Part shown: positions 46,468 through 59,000 of the stretch, piece by piece
Layout: every line of letters begins with the position of its first letter
How positions within the stretch are numbered: position 1 is the first letter of the stretch
Assembly: GCA_950295325.1 (NCBI GenBank)
Contig: OX485807.1
Coordinates: 7,196,501 to 7,256,500, forward strand
Length of the DNA stretch: 60,000 nucleotides
Origin: Polytrichum commune
Taxonomy: Eukaryota > Streptophyta > Polytrichopsida > Polytrichales > Polytrichaceae
Direction of reading: 5' to 3'
The notes under the pieces: generated by a model
What the model was told of the DNA's origin: nothing
The model's database searches: none
What the model saw: the letters and a program-made list of their open reading frames with translations, nothing else
Translations under genes and position numbers: made by a program

Positions 46468-47334
46468 GCCCAGCGCCTCCAACCCTGAAGAGTGTCCGTA
46501 CAGTCAGGTGTGAACGGGGATATTTCCCACCACTATATCTTGAAATATACTTCGACTGTAAACTTCTTATTTCTATGTCTTTGACATTCAATGCAAGCCG
46601 GGAAGTGTACCTGATGTGTGAAGAGTATGGATGTATATTTGCTACTCAGTCTCTGCTTGCACGACCTTCACTTGGAATCAACAATAAGAGCAGGAGTGGG
46701 GATTTTACATAAGTTCTGATTACTGTAGAAACCAATACCATGTCTTGCTACATGGATCAAGATGGAGGTTATTTAATATTGTGTACAGGAATATGGCTAA
46801 TCTGAATGCTTATGCTGCAAGGATTCAGGGGCCTGGATTGAAAAAGAAAAACCAGAATGTGATTAGGTTCCAGTTGTAAATACCTCAAAAAGTGAGCATA
46901 TCGAAGGAAAATTCAAGATGCCGATTGCACTGAACAAATTTAGGATGCTGGGGGTGAAGATTTCAATGAAGCATAGCAAACAAACAATGTGGAACACAAA
47001 AATTGACTTAATACACTTGGAGGCTCCAGGTGCATACTCTTTAGAAATCAAGAGTATCAGGGTGAACATCCCGAATCCATGGAGATGGAACAAACAAAAG
47101 AAGATTTCTTAATAAGAATTCAGGGTGCCTAATGTATAGAAAAACGTCAAGCAAAATGCATTCAATGAAATAAACATAACCAGGATGCTCTTTGTGATAT
47201 ACTGAGTGGATCCCAGGTGTGGATGGCACTTCAGGAGGGTGGAGGAATGTGCGAAAAGGGAGATATGATGCAGATTGTGAATTGAAAAAAGGAAGATGCA
47301 GATTGTTGAGCAATGTGCATACTAGAGGCAGAGC

Positions 47335-47500
47335 TCAACCACATTGGAGTGAACCAGGTGCATACTACAAGATATCAACCAGATTGGAGTGAACCAGGTG
47401 CATACTACAAGATATCAACCAGATTTCAATGAAACAAGGTGCATACTAGAAGAGATCAACCGGATGGCAGTGAAGCAAGGTGCAAGGTGCATACTAGATC
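47335..47500. repeat. ~40-bp tandem repeat
   Basis: About four increasingly diverged units around 'gaaccaggtgcatactacaa' and 'gatatcaaccagat'. Confidence 0.8.
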
Positions 47501-48244
47501 AGCAATTTCAATGAAGCAAGGAGCATAGACGAAGGCAAATGCATAATACACTTGGAGCCGGGTGCGGAGAGGGAGAGGGTGCACAATGTTGCAACGGAAG
47601 AACCAAGAGGAGAAAACACTAGGATCGAAGAGGAGAAAACACAATGAAAGTGTTGAGCGGGGGAGGTCATTCTGGACCCAAGATTGGGAACGGCCACGTC
47701 CCTTCGCCCAAGTGCCGATGGTCAGGATTGTGCCGTCAATAATGGACGGCCCAGATCCTAGACGCCGGACCATGATGGGCGGACGAGTAGGCTAGGGTGT
47801 AGTTTCACCCGTTCTCATTAAGGAGGGTGTGGGTTAGTAGGAAGGGTACTTCCTACTAACTGTAGAGGGTATTGATTGCAAACTGTATGATGTTAGTTGG
47901 TGCTTTCACTTATGATTCACTTAACTTACCAAATGAGCTTTCGTCCAAATGGCTTGATTCCATCACAATGGTTCAATTTAGATATGATACGGCCACCGCC
48001 ACCGCTTGGCTGGTACATAAACCGAAACCCCTATATTTGAATGGTATGGGGTTCAGTGAGGATCAAAGAGCAAACATCAAGAAGACACGTTTAAAAGAGT
48101 GTACTATGTATTGAAACGTTGATAATCTCTACTCTCAAAAACGATTCAGTTGAATGGACCTATATATATGCAGCTCAAAAATTATACATATACACATACA
48201 TATTCATATACATATATATTTCACCACATGTAAGAAGGTACTAC

Positions 48245-48480
48245 ACCGTTTATGATGTTTAGTGTCAAGTGCACAATTTGCGAAGGGCCTAAACTAGATG
48301 CCGGCGGGGTCTCAAAGTGTCAAGGCTAGCCTACTAATTGCCCATATGATACAATTCATCAACATAAGTAACATGTTTAAGCAAAAATATTAATTGAAAA
48401 ATCTACATTATGACAGTGAGAGTAGCACATTGGAATACTTTGGACGACAATTTAGCGCTCCCTTGTAGTCCAAATATTTC
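48245..48480. repeat. nested fragment of the 'tttagtgtca' repeat family
   Basis: It shares 'aagggcctaaactagat', 'ggtctcaaagtgtca' and 'caacataagtaac' with 15,430-15,520. It lies inside the giant element, so the same host repeat family is found both within the transposon and at its target. Confidence 0.65.
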
Positions 48481-49177
48481 TTTTCTGAGCAATTTTGTCT
48501 TGAAATCATCATCAAAACCTTGAGTTTAATTTCCGAGTGAAAAATAAGGTGGGGTGATCAAACCTAAAAAGTTTAATTTGTTTACTAGGCCCTGCATTCA
48601 ATAAGTATTGTTACATTGTTTATGGTGTTTAGTGTCAGGGAATAAATTTGAAGGGTTGCTTGTATTTCATAAGGAAGGGTAACTTAAAATTTTCCCTTTC
48701 AAAATGAAGGGTTAGCTCAAAAATTGCCCTTCATGTATGTATTGAAATTTTTGTTCAAAGTGCACATTATCATGTTTATCATTTAAGCGATGTTCAATAC
48801 TATTATAATATAAGTGAGACCAAACTTAAAGAACACACATGGTGAAAAGATAGAATAATAATTTCAATAATGAAACATTGATGTTTGAGTATATTGAAAC
48901 GGTACTGACATTTCAACATATTGGTACAGTCTAACCTTGATAATATCACAGCATCCGTTTCACCATAAAGTGTGATATAAGCATTGAAGGTGTCATATTT
49001 GATAATGTCACATTCTGAAGATTTGTGCATAATGTGATATTATCAAAAAAAATAGGTAGACAATCAAAATAAAATTTCAATGTAAAAAAAGAAAATAACA
49101 AATACAAGACTTCAATGTTTTTACATGTAAACTCTAATTCAAAATTGTGAATAACAGCAAGAGCACATCATAATCTG

Positions 49178-49480
49178 TCATTGAGACCAGGTAAAGACCT
49201 CTCACTAGAGACAAAGGAGCTTCTAATGTCACATTGTTTTAGTGATGTTTATTGTCCAACACCAATTCTAATGAGTTTGTTATGGATTTTTTCCATTCCT
49301 AACAACTCCTGGGTGTTGAAAATCTGAAAACCTTGGCTAACCATAAAATTCAAAACATCTTTAGCATATTTTTGTGCATGATCGCTTAGCTATACTACTT
49401 TAGACTCGTCATCACAGTGACTGCTATCAACAATCAATGGGTCTTCTTCCATGGAATCACTAGCTTCCAATGTAGCAACA
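49178..49480 (-). pseudogene. C-terminal remnant of a pogo/Tigger-like transposase
   Basis: The minus strand translates as an acidic stretch ('DSMEEDPLIVDSSHCDDES'), then 'LSDHAQKYAKDVLNFMV', 'QELLGMEKIHNKLIRIGV' and 'TSLKQCDIRSSFVSSERSLP', with two in-frame stops. The acidic region followed by a helical segment and a final 'DI..FF/SF' tail is like pogo-family C-termini. The assignment is by pattern and by the pogo-like ends around it. Confidence 0.5.
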
Positions 49481-49756
49481 ACAACAAAAACAACAACACA
49501 ACGAATAACACCTGCACTGCAAACCAATTGAACTAATTTAGCTTAAGTCGACACTTACTCTGTACCTAGACCAGCTCACCTAACCGTAGAACTTAACTAA
49601 CATCCCAAATTACTTCACACAAGCCGAAACCCTCATACACATATTAGGTGAACACATGTGACGGAAGGTGGGATGCATATTAGAGGCCGAGAAGTCTTGC
49701 AGACCTTGGACAACTAACCAACTAATTCAACTATCAGTTAACTAGTTGCCTTTCGT

Positions 49757-50345
49757 AACTATAGTTGTTTGTGATTTGACCTGCCAAAAAATGTAGTTAA
49801 CTATAGTTGTTTTGATTTTGGTATGCCAAAAAATCTAGTTAACTATAGTTATATCTAGTTAACTAAAGTTGGGCACAACCTGTAGTGTAGTACCATGACA
49901 GATCATAGCATCTATATATTTTCCTTCTCTTTTATTCAAAATTTAAATTTGGGACTTGATTCCAGTTGTGATCCGCACTCAATCAACACCCAATGAGCAT
50001 CATCATGATGACTTCATTATGTCTAAGTTACTTAGAGTATAATGGGTTCTAGTCCTTCTTGGGATGGGCCTTCATGGGTGACAAACATAAGGTCTATTAT
50101 AGAAGTTATGTAATATACGTTAATTCAAAAATGAAATAACTTGTTGGTTGACTCCTTACATTTTTTGGAACTCTCAAGTTGTAGTTGGTTGAATTTTTTT
50201 CTAGTTAACTATAGTTGTTTTTTAATATGGTCTTAAATATTTCTAGTTAACTATAGTTGTTCTTCAAATTGGTTTGAAAATTTCCTAGTTAACTATAGTT
50301 GTTTTCTAATGTCTTGAAAAAACTCTAGTTAACTCTAGTTATTTT
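49757..50345. repeat. array of AGTTAACTATAGTT motifs
   Basis: At least seven copies of 'tagttaactatagttgtt' or close variants are spaced 20-60 bp apart, with a gap of ~350 bp in the middle. Three more lie at 51,657-51,805, there followed by 'ggtgcatgat'. The core TAGTTAACTA is itself palindromic. Confidence 0.75.
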
Positions 50346-52571
50346 GGCAGTTGTTTAAGGTCTGAAGTCTTGACAGTGCCGTCCCATACAACACCTTTGA
50401 GCGCCGTGTATAGACAACACCGTTCAAAGTTGGTGCACATGGGCGGCTCATGACCATGTGAATAGCATTGCATTATCACAGGGGGCGGCTCATGACCCTT
50501 TTGGCTATTACAATCTGTCCATCCAACCATCACATACAATCCATCCATAATTGATATTATAACGTTCACACTACGGATTTTGGAGTATTTTGGAGTATTT
50601 TGGATGTATTTTGGAGTAGTTTGGATGTATTTTGGATTTTGGATAGTGGCATTGTCTAGGATGATAGGGATAATAACAAGGGAGTTTTACACTAAGAAAA
50701 TCGGTTTCAAACTTTAAGGTGTTCTATTACCAAGGGTGACATTATCAAGGTTAATAGAATGTATCAATGATAATCTCGAGGACAACAAGAAAGCAGTAGT
50801 AGAAAGATGTAAGAAATTCACAATCTAAATCACTCTTGAAATCTTCTATCCTTCACGGACATTTATAGAGGGACCGGTGGCCTGTAGTAGGATCTTTAAA
50901 TATATCTAGATTTCCCCTAAATTTAAGTTAAGGTACATATTATACCTATAACCGATAACTTAAGAATTTCAGCATAGCATATCTTCGGTTATCAAGAAGG
51001 AGTTAATTTTTCTGCGTAGGAAAATAATGTCCATGATGAATGTCGAGCTTTTTTTCAAAATTGATTAAGTAAAGTTAGAATTACTACAAATTTTGCAAAC
51101 ATGAAAGTTGGTTAGAGTCCATAACCAACATATAGCTTCACCCATGACCGACAACAACTATTTCGACAACTTCCCCTCCACGAAGTCATATGGTCCTCAC
51201 GTTTATAATATAAAAACATCGACTTCTGCTAATTTAAGCCATGCGCGTTCATGCATAGGTCTACTTGTCGGTGATGGGTGCGTTATCGGTTATGGGTGTC
51301 TATACCTTAGGCCTACGCGACGGTGTAAGGATGTCGTGTGTTCATTGTACTACGCATAAGTTAACTTGGGTTGAACTTCTTTATTGCAAGGTGGTAAACT
51401 TTAAGGTTGTCTGTTGGTTATAATAACATAACAGATGTTATGTTATTGTTGTGTTGATTATAACATATGGTGAAAGTGGGTGTCGCAAGGGTTAGCCCTC
51501 CATCCGATATTAATATTGTGCACTTTCATAAGCCTACTAGTAGGCAATCTGCTGGCAAGTATTCGAGACCTTCTACCACTAAATAATAGTGGCAACTACA
51601 ACGCCACTAACTACACTAAGTGGTGAATAGTGGTGCGCAATAAACAATCCTCTCAGAACCTAGTTAACTATAGTGGTGCTTGATCACTAACCTATTAATG
51701 ATTAGTTAACTATAGTGGTGCATGATTGCTGACCTTTAAGGTTTAGTTCACGATGATATTATTTGTGCATGATCATTGACCTATTAATGATTAGTTAACT
51801 ATAGTGGTGCATATATGTCCCAACCCACTCTAGTGATATTTAGTGTTAGATACACAAAATACGAACGCATACACTAAATATTAGTAACCCTAGATGAAAG
51901 TAAGTAACATTCATTGTGAACTCAAACACTAAACTTGGACTATGGTAAGTCACATGCCCAAATTTAGTGTTAGTAAGGATGTGAAAATTTCTTAACAAAG
52001 ATAAGAGAAGGTGCATGGTCGTAGGGAGGGTGGTGGCGCATTTATGTCTAACACTAGTTATACGACTAGTGTCATACCAAATGTGTAAACTTCTTATGGG
52101 TATAATAATTATGCTTTGACAAGTTTACTCTCATCCATCAACATGTGGAACACTTGACTCCCCAATGCATAGGTTTGTGGCCTTCGTCACGATGATATGA
52201 TTCATTCAACGTCGGCTAGATATTAAACTCATTGTCTAGGGGTAACGTTTAGAACTTGGGGTTCAGGCATAGAGTTTTAGTTTTTAGAGTGCATGTTTAG
52301 GATGGAGGGTTGAGGCTTGTAGGTTGAATTGTAAGCATATTTATGCCAATATGTTTGAAATGTCACTATGTTACTTGACCCAAGATTGATCACTAGTTTA
52401 AATGGTGAAAGGTTAGTGACCATAACGTTACCCCATTTTTCAAAACACCACATTGGAGCTTCAAATGACCGTTCCATTCGTAATGGCCACCCTTGCATTT
52501 TGCACATAACTGAGCTCATTGGATTTCAAAAGCAGATTGGAGCCCACTAAATAACTTAACCCATAAACCCC

Positions 52572-52596
52572 AAACCCTAAACCCTAAACCCTAAAA
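52572..52596. repeat. interstitial telomere-type repeat (CCCTAAA)n
   Basis: Three and a half units of CCCTAAA, the C-rich strand of the plant telomere repeat. Confidence 0.9.
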
Positions 52597-53844
52597 AGTT
52601 CACAATTATTGCGCACTGGAGTGGGAGTGACAACACAACAATCAGTGACAACTTCAAATGTTTGACAATGTATGCCATATTTGCCAACCACCATTATATT
52701 AATTTCATGTAGTTTTCCAATCTAGTGCACGCCATATACTACTAGGCAGTTGTGTTGTCCAAAATTAATGCATAATCCAAATATACTCAAATCCATGTTT
52801 CCATCAATTGAGGTAGCTCTTGGTTTGCTCTAACTCTAACTTAAGTTTGGATTCAATTTGTCTCTTAGACTAGTAGCTCAAATAAATGCCAATGAATCTA
52901 CCTACACCAATATTGGCAATTAGGTAGTCTTGCACTAATCTATTGGCATGTCACATTACTTGATTATTTATTACCAATACAACAAAATACACAAATTTTG
53001 TATGGACTTTAATTGTGATAGGAATGAACCAAAAAACTTAATATAAGGTTTTTGATCCGAGTTTGACCTATGGAAAGTTGCTTGCGTAAAGAGGCGATGT
53101 AAGAGGCAACACAACTTTACCCATTTGCGAAGGCAACCTAATTACACGTACTAAGGTTATGAGTGTGGATGGAAGGAAAGTGGAGAGGTCATAAAGGGGA
53201 GATCCAATGGGTGAACTCCCAATTACGAACAATATAGGCACTTTCAACAATTGACTCCGACCATTGCAAGAGCAACTGCTTGGGCGTGAACTTTTGAAGA
53301 CATGATGTGAAGATATGTGACACGTGGCATGCTCACAGGAATTTGCGGGAATGGCCAGTGTTGTAACTGCTTCCTACAGGGTCCAAGCCATGCATTTATT
53401 TGGATGCATTATTGCCACGAAGACACTTGGACACATGGTGATTAAGGTTTGAGGGCCTTATGTTCGCGCTTCTTAATTAAACACCTATATTTGTCACTAA
53501 CGCAGATCAATTGTCCAAGAGTTGTATGCTTGTAATACGTGCAGTTATGAGGGAACACTAAATGAACACGTGTTAGGATGAGATTAACTTACGACGTGCT
53601 CAAATGTAGACAACGCTTTAAATTGACTAGTTTGATCAGCTGATTCAAATCATTTTAGAGTTCTTAGACTATGACTTAGCTATTGGACCTAACAAAATAA
53701 TGTAAAAAGTGTGACCAATGGTGGAAGCAACCGATTCAGACATAGCACTTAATATGAATATCAAATATATTTGGGATTGGTTTTGTATCATGGTAGCCCA
53801 TTCATTATTTGCTTCAAATGCAAACCAAAGTGGTACTTCGAGTA

Positions 53845-53874
53845 TAGGGTTTAGGGTTTAGGGTTTAGGGTTTA
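53845..53874. repeat. interstitial telomere-type repeat (TTTAGGG)n
   Basis: About four units of TTTAGGG in the orientation opposite to the block at 52,572, 1.3 kb away. Confidence 0.9.
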
Positions 53875-54131
53875 AGTAGGCTGATGGGCCTCCAGAGGCT
53901 ACTCAATCTTCACTAATATTAACCCACACATGCACTTTTCACCTTTCATTTAGGGTATTGGACTAATTGTTAAATAGGGTAGAAGGGTCTAGGGTCAATT
54001 CGAGACGGCATCCTCAGATGAAGTTGGAGGCGCAAATTTCAAATTCTTCCAATTTAATTTATGAATTGTTGAACCCCATAAGCCCAATGGGGTTACTATA
54101 ATGGGGTTAATAAGCCCCTTCCTAATTTGCT

Positions 54132-54285
54132 TCTATTGGGAAGTTACTAACCTCTGTTGGGAAGTTACTAATCTCTATTGGGAAGTTACTAACCTCTATT
54201 GGGAAGTTACTAGTAACCTCTATTGGGAAGTTGGGAAGTTACTAATCTCTATTGGGAAGTTACTAACCTCTATTGGGAAGTTATT
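54132..54285. repeat. 21-bp tandem repeat
   Basis: About seven units of 'ttgggaagttactaacctct', one interrupted. The ORF over it (repeated NLYWEVT) is a by-product. Confidence 0.9.
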
Positions 54286-55060
54286 AAGACATTATGTCAA
54301 TGTTGAGAGATGTGCAAAGCACATTGTAATTGGAAATTGGACCCACCCACATAATAATTAATTTTGGATTAATATTGAAATAGTTAATATGAATTTCGGA
54401 AGGAGAACTCATCGGGGTGCCATAAACCACTCCGATAGCATTGGGAGCATGGCAATTTATCTGCAATACTACAAGCATACATAGATACGTTGGGATGAGG
54501 GCCGATGATTTAATTGTAATTGTTATGACATGTTGGGGACATCCATTTCTTTTCAAGAGATTCAAGGTCTAGGGGTGCAAATATCTTCAACCTTGAAGCC
54601 GGTGCACAAATGTAGGTTGCAACGACAATGAGCGCTTGTGAGTACCTCAACGTTGTACGCGCCTCAATAGCAGGGTGTGATGCCACAAGTGCGATGGAAG
54701 TGGTGGGCTGAGGGTACCTGTTGATAGGACCACATTCTGGCGTGTTTTCATCTCATCAATCAAACTTGGATCCAAAGGCGTACCAGCGGGTAGTACGCGC
54801 TCATAGTAGTGATGCCCAAGAGTGGGCGATGTGCTAACTATCATTACAGGATTGGGGGTGGACCGGATTGGCTTAAACACATCATGCCGAAAATAATGCA
54901 AAACAATCCCACTAACACAATTGTATCAAGGTGCATGTAAAAACCCACCCAAAGGCATCAAAAGCCGTCCGCATACGGATCTGTGACGGCCTAAAACGAA
55001 AGGGAGGGAACCTTCAAAATTGGATTAGGGCACTATTCTCCCACCAATTCTGCTACACCC
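54286..55060. other. no supported gene; upstream region of the transposase gene
   Basis: The short ORFs here (54,284-54,565 minus, 54,647-54,901 minus) have no recognised domain. The minus ORF 54,647-54,901 ('HYYERVLPAGTPLDPSLIDE') has protein-like composition and might be a lost exon. I do not call it. Confidence 0.35.
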
Positions 55061-55063
55061 GAC

Positions 55064-55070
55064 TATATAA
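55064..55070 (+). promoter_or_regulatory. candidate TATA box of the transposase gene
   Basis: TATATAA within 'gactatataagcctggaagg' is a good plant TATA context, about 930 bp before the ATG at 56,003. Transcription would then start near 55,095-55,105, leaving a long leader that contains four copies of the palindrome. No other TATA-like site as good was noticed in the 1 kb upstream of the coding region. Confidence 0.5.
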
Positions 55071-55338
55071 GCCTGGAAGGAGCACACTCGAACCCTCTTT
55101 TGTCGCCCTTTGTGCCAGGGAGCACAACACCACAACATTCTTCTTTCTATCCCTTCCAGGGATCAATTTCACACAAGGTTCGGTCCTACACAACAAGAAA
55201 CACCTGATCGAAGAGGCGCTGTTCAATGTGCCGTTCCATATGCATGGAGCATTGCAGCGGCACCATATTTGCGGGGCCCTGTACCCATCCCTGCAGTCCG
55301 TACAGTACGGCCCGAACAACCGGCGCTGGGAGGCCCAA

Positions 55339-55488
55339 CACTTTCACTCGATCGAGTGAAAGTGGTGGGCCTGCAATCGACTCGCCAGCCCACTTTCACT
55401 CGATCGAGTGAAAGTTTTGTGGCGCGGCGCTGGCAGGCCCACCACTTTCACTCGATCGAGTGAAAGTGGGCTGGCGAGTCGATTGCAT
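55339..55488. repeat. three palindromes within a larger inverted repeat in the transposase leader
   Basis: The cores are at 55,339-55,364, 55,392-55,415 (24 bp, outer base changed) and 55,443-55,468. The second and third lie in opposite arms of an inverted repeat: 'aatcgactcgccagccc' before one, and its complement after the other. Confidence 0.9.
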
Positions 55489-55686
55489 GGGGATGAACAT
55501 GTGATTGTTTGGGGATGAGGATGTGATTAGTTTCTGGGGAGAGGATGTGATTGTTTGGTGATCGACGTTTTTATTATCGACACAAATAATATGTATAGAG
55601 GGAGGTAGGTGTTAATCGGGTGGATTAGATTGGGTAACATCTATTTATGACCGGATTTTCTGAGAAAAGAAAAGGCATGAAGGGCC

Positions 55687-55780
55687 CAATATGTCGTGTA
55701 TGTGGCGCGGGCATGCATCCCACTTTCACTCGATCGAGTGAAAGTGGGATGCATGCCCGCGCCACATACACGACATATTG
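55687..55780. repeat. perfect 94-bp palindrome
   Basis: The two 47-bp arms are exactly complementary with no spacer. They begin 'caatatgtcgtgtatgtggc', and the 26-bp core (55,721-55,746) lies at the centre. It is about 220 bp upstream of the transposase ATG. Confidence 0.97.
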
Positions 55781-56002
55781 TAACAGGTGATATAGGTGAT
55801 ATCTAGTGAGGTCACAAGGCAGATAATACAGGATGAAGTTTTCGTTCTTTAGGATATCTACAGTTGTGTTTTTAGTTTAAACGTTTGGTGATTGCGAGTA
55901 CAAGCACTAATATGATTCAATAGCGAATGGTACGTGAAGCTATATCAGGCCTAAGTTGTAACACTGACCGTGCAAGTGTTCTTGTGCAGATTGGCCGAGC
56001 AC

Positions 56003-59000
56003 ATGGATGCGGAATCTACCACAGAGGTGGTTTTCTAAACTAAGATGTTTCACATTGTTTGTTGGAATATGTTTTACTAATGAAGTGTTTGTGCAGGGGT
56101 CATCCCTTTCCGACGCAATATTCTCGGAAGATGAAACTGTTCCGGTTGAAGATATTGACCCGAATTGCAGTGGACTTCGTAGGGATGATTGGGTGAACAA
56201 GCCTGTTATGCTTGTGAATGAACATGGACACAATATGGCAAAAGGAATTTGCCGTAATGTAAACCCAATTGACTGCGTGGAAGACAAATGTTTGGGACCT
56301 GATCACGTTGGTGTACTAATAATGGAGCCTATTCATGGCATGATGGACATGGGGGCCATGTTTGCTTTGAGGGCGTGGCCAATCTCTCGTGTTTTCCACG
56401 GTGGTTGCACTCTGGCACATCATCTCCTTGTTAGTGGCCACAGATTACGGGCACAAACCAAGTCGCTGGAGAAGCGAAGGAAGGACGGGAAGAGAGCGTA
56501 TGAAACATCCAGGATACCAGAGCGTCGTAAGCCAACGAAAAAATCCCAAATACTAACCAATGCAAGCATACAACAACTATCTGCAGTTTTGTGTTGTGAT
56601 CGCGAGTGCCTTAGATTCTTTCCTAGAGATGAGGCTCTCGCTCTTCGAACTGAATTTTATGATTGCTCCACAAGGATGAGGCATGCAAAACGTCTTGAGG
56701 TCCACGGACAAGTACATCCACTTCCGGGGGGGCATACGAATGTGGTAACACTTAGTGGACGTGATATTTGCCTAATCGCATGGAGGCACATATTTGTGAT
56801 TTCAAAAACCGCGTTCTACAGAAATCGACAAGAGTTCAATTGTGGGGTGCGACCACGAGACCATGGGAACTTGAACACCAAACGGTATCGTGTGTCCACT
56901 CAGCAAGCCACTGCCACTCTTTCCAACCTCTTAGAGGACAAAGCGGACATGATGCCTCATAAATCCCGCACTTTGCCTAATGGTACTCGAGTAGTGGAGA
57001 TGGTCTTGCCTCGCGGCACAAAATGGAAGAAATTTTTAGTTACAATCAACCAGGTTAGTAGGCTCCCGATGTTCCACTTAGTCCATTTTCAATGTGTTGT
57101 TAGTGATTGCCTCAATCCAGGTGTTCTCATTTCTGTGGCTGTCTAAATGTTGTATGTGGTATGATATTCAGGTGAATGACAAATGTGGGTTGCAACCAAT
57201 CTCTCTTTCGACTCTGAGCCAAATAAGACAGAATTATTTTAAGCACTACGTGACAAAAAGAGCAGGGGACAATTTTGCTCGCTGTGGGAAATGCGATTCA
57301 CTTATGGCTATTATTCTTCAACATGTTAAAGGTTCTGCCGCACACACCGGGTTTTCCAAGCAGTTGGAGAAGCACCAGGCACAGCAAGAATCCGCTCGTA
57401 ATGCTTACCGTTGTATGAGAGCGTTGTCCATTGAGCATCCGCGCAAGGTTTTGACCATCATTCACGACAAAATGGACCATGGCAAAACTGCATCTCCATG
57501 CTTTGCTAACAAGAACAAAGACACTGATATGTTCACGAAACTACCACTTTCCGTGACAGGCATGATGGCTCATGGCCATGGAGATGAGAGATATGCTCAT
57601 TATGCATTGGATTTGTATCCTGGTGATTGCAACCATACTGTGGGCTCATTTGCGAGGCTTCTTCGCGATTTGGAACAGCCCCCGGCTTCATCATCTCGCA
57701 TGTTATTCCATGGTGCGGGTCGGTCACCGCTTTATCGTGCTGTTCTTCATGGGAGTGATGTATGTTTGTCAGGATTACGACCTCCACCTAGTGAGCCTAT
57801 TCCAGCTGTCTCGCTTCCACCCGTTTTGCATGTTCAACTCGATAATTGTTGGAAGGACAACAAGTGTAGATATGTGAAGGCATTTTGGTCCATGCTCACG
57901 GCCAAAGGTATATTCACAGAGGTCCACGTGTCTTACCTTTTAGTTGGTCATACACATGACGACATTGACGCTTCATTTGGTAGATGGAGTATGGACTTGC
58001 GTGAACATGATTACCCCACTATCCCCTTGCTCATGAAATCATACATGGACATGGAGAAGGTCCCTATCATCCCACATATGATAGAGGAGCTTCCAGATTG
58101 GAGGGCTTTTGTTAGTGAGTACATTCCTGATGGCCAAGACAAACTCATTGGCCATACGAAAGCCCAACAATTCAAATTTGTTGTACGGGATGATGGTTGG
58201 CCCGTCATGCATTACAAGGTGCTTAGTACGCATGATGAATGGTTGCCCAAGGATGGCATATTGATGTGGAAATCCAACATAAAGTGGGAGCCAGTTTTCC
58301 CACCTGGGGAACCTTACCCTGCTAAACCTCGAGAAATGGCAAAACTGGACGATGTTCTTGTTGGGTTGCAAGGGTTTGTTGACTACTGGCAATCTATATG
58401 TGACCATGACATGACTGGAGCATATAGGGGCTCACAAACACATCTTTTACAATACTGGACTGGGGTACTGGAGGCATTACGGGCACCCCTCACAAATGTG
58501 TACACTGCAGGATTGGCACTCCAGGAGGGATTCTGGCCATCCTCCCGAATCGAAAGGGACGCACATCCTTTCATGAGTACTGGTGAACTTCGTGAGGAAC
58601 ACGAACCAGATGACCATTATGTGGGCCCCTCTAACCTTCGACCTGCACCGGCTTTCCGCATTGCCGACAACGTGCATGAGGGGCATTTCCTCATTCTTCG
58701 ACCCCAAGATCAAGATATTGATAGACCCATTTGGGTGTGCCGAGCTTTGTGTCCACCAAACTTGAACGTCACTGGGGACCATCCCCGTCAGATTCTGGTA
58801 CAATGGTTCACTCCCACTTCAACTGCTAGAGACATAACAAAGAAATACCATGGTTGGGACTCCAACACGAACTTCAAGTGGAAAGCCGATTCGAAATATT
58901 CCATCCCCGACTGGCAACCAATTGACTGCATCTTGGCAGCATGGCCTCTACCTGCACATGAAGATGTTGAGCCCCTTAAGATTACTATTCCACCAGAGCA

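Larger units (their letters stand above)
46500..48926. other. gene-free interior of the giant transposon
   Basis: No supported gene. It contains a ~40-bp tandem repeat (47,335-47,500) and a fragment of the 'tttagtgtca' repeat family (48,245-48,480). The 46,500-46,860 part may hold the promoter and leader of the minus-strand gene, but I could not identify a TATA box with confidence. Confidence 0.45.
48927..50757 (-). mobile_element. pogo/Tigger-like element nested in the giant transposon
   Basis: The left end, after TA, reads CAGTCTAACCTTGATAATAT. The right end reads 'gtgacattatcaaggttaatag', giving inverted 'AACCTTGATAAT.TCAC'. The outermost bases on the right are degraded. A transposase C-terminal remnant lies at 49,178-49,480. 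The interior also holds an array of AGTTAACTATAG repeats. Confidence 0.55.
50758..54130. other. gene-free interior of the giant transposon
   Basis: Only short ORFs with no domain. It includes a TTTTGGA-rich simple repeat just upstream (50,575-50,645), AGTTAACTA copies and two telomere-like blocks. Confidence 0.45.

Noticed and set aside
46020-46712. Overlapping ORFs of 91 to 230 codons on both strands
   Set aside because: They are translations of the 75-bp palindromic repeat; the same peptide recurs on both strands because the unit is self-complementary.
54101-54361. ORF with repeated NLYWEVT
   Set aside because: A by-product of the 21-bp tandem repeat; no independent coding signal.
54931-55463. 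142- and 117-codon ORFs ending in the palindromes
   Set aside because: They overlap the TATA box and leader of the transposase gene and end in palindrome-derived residues (HFHSIE); they read better as leader sequence.
56007-56096. ATG at 56,007 as the transposase start
   Set aside because: It is in frame but translates what looks like a 70-bp intron ending GTTTGTGCAG; the ATG at 56,003 with a short first exon gives an acidic N-terminus that fits the following exon better. RNA would decide.
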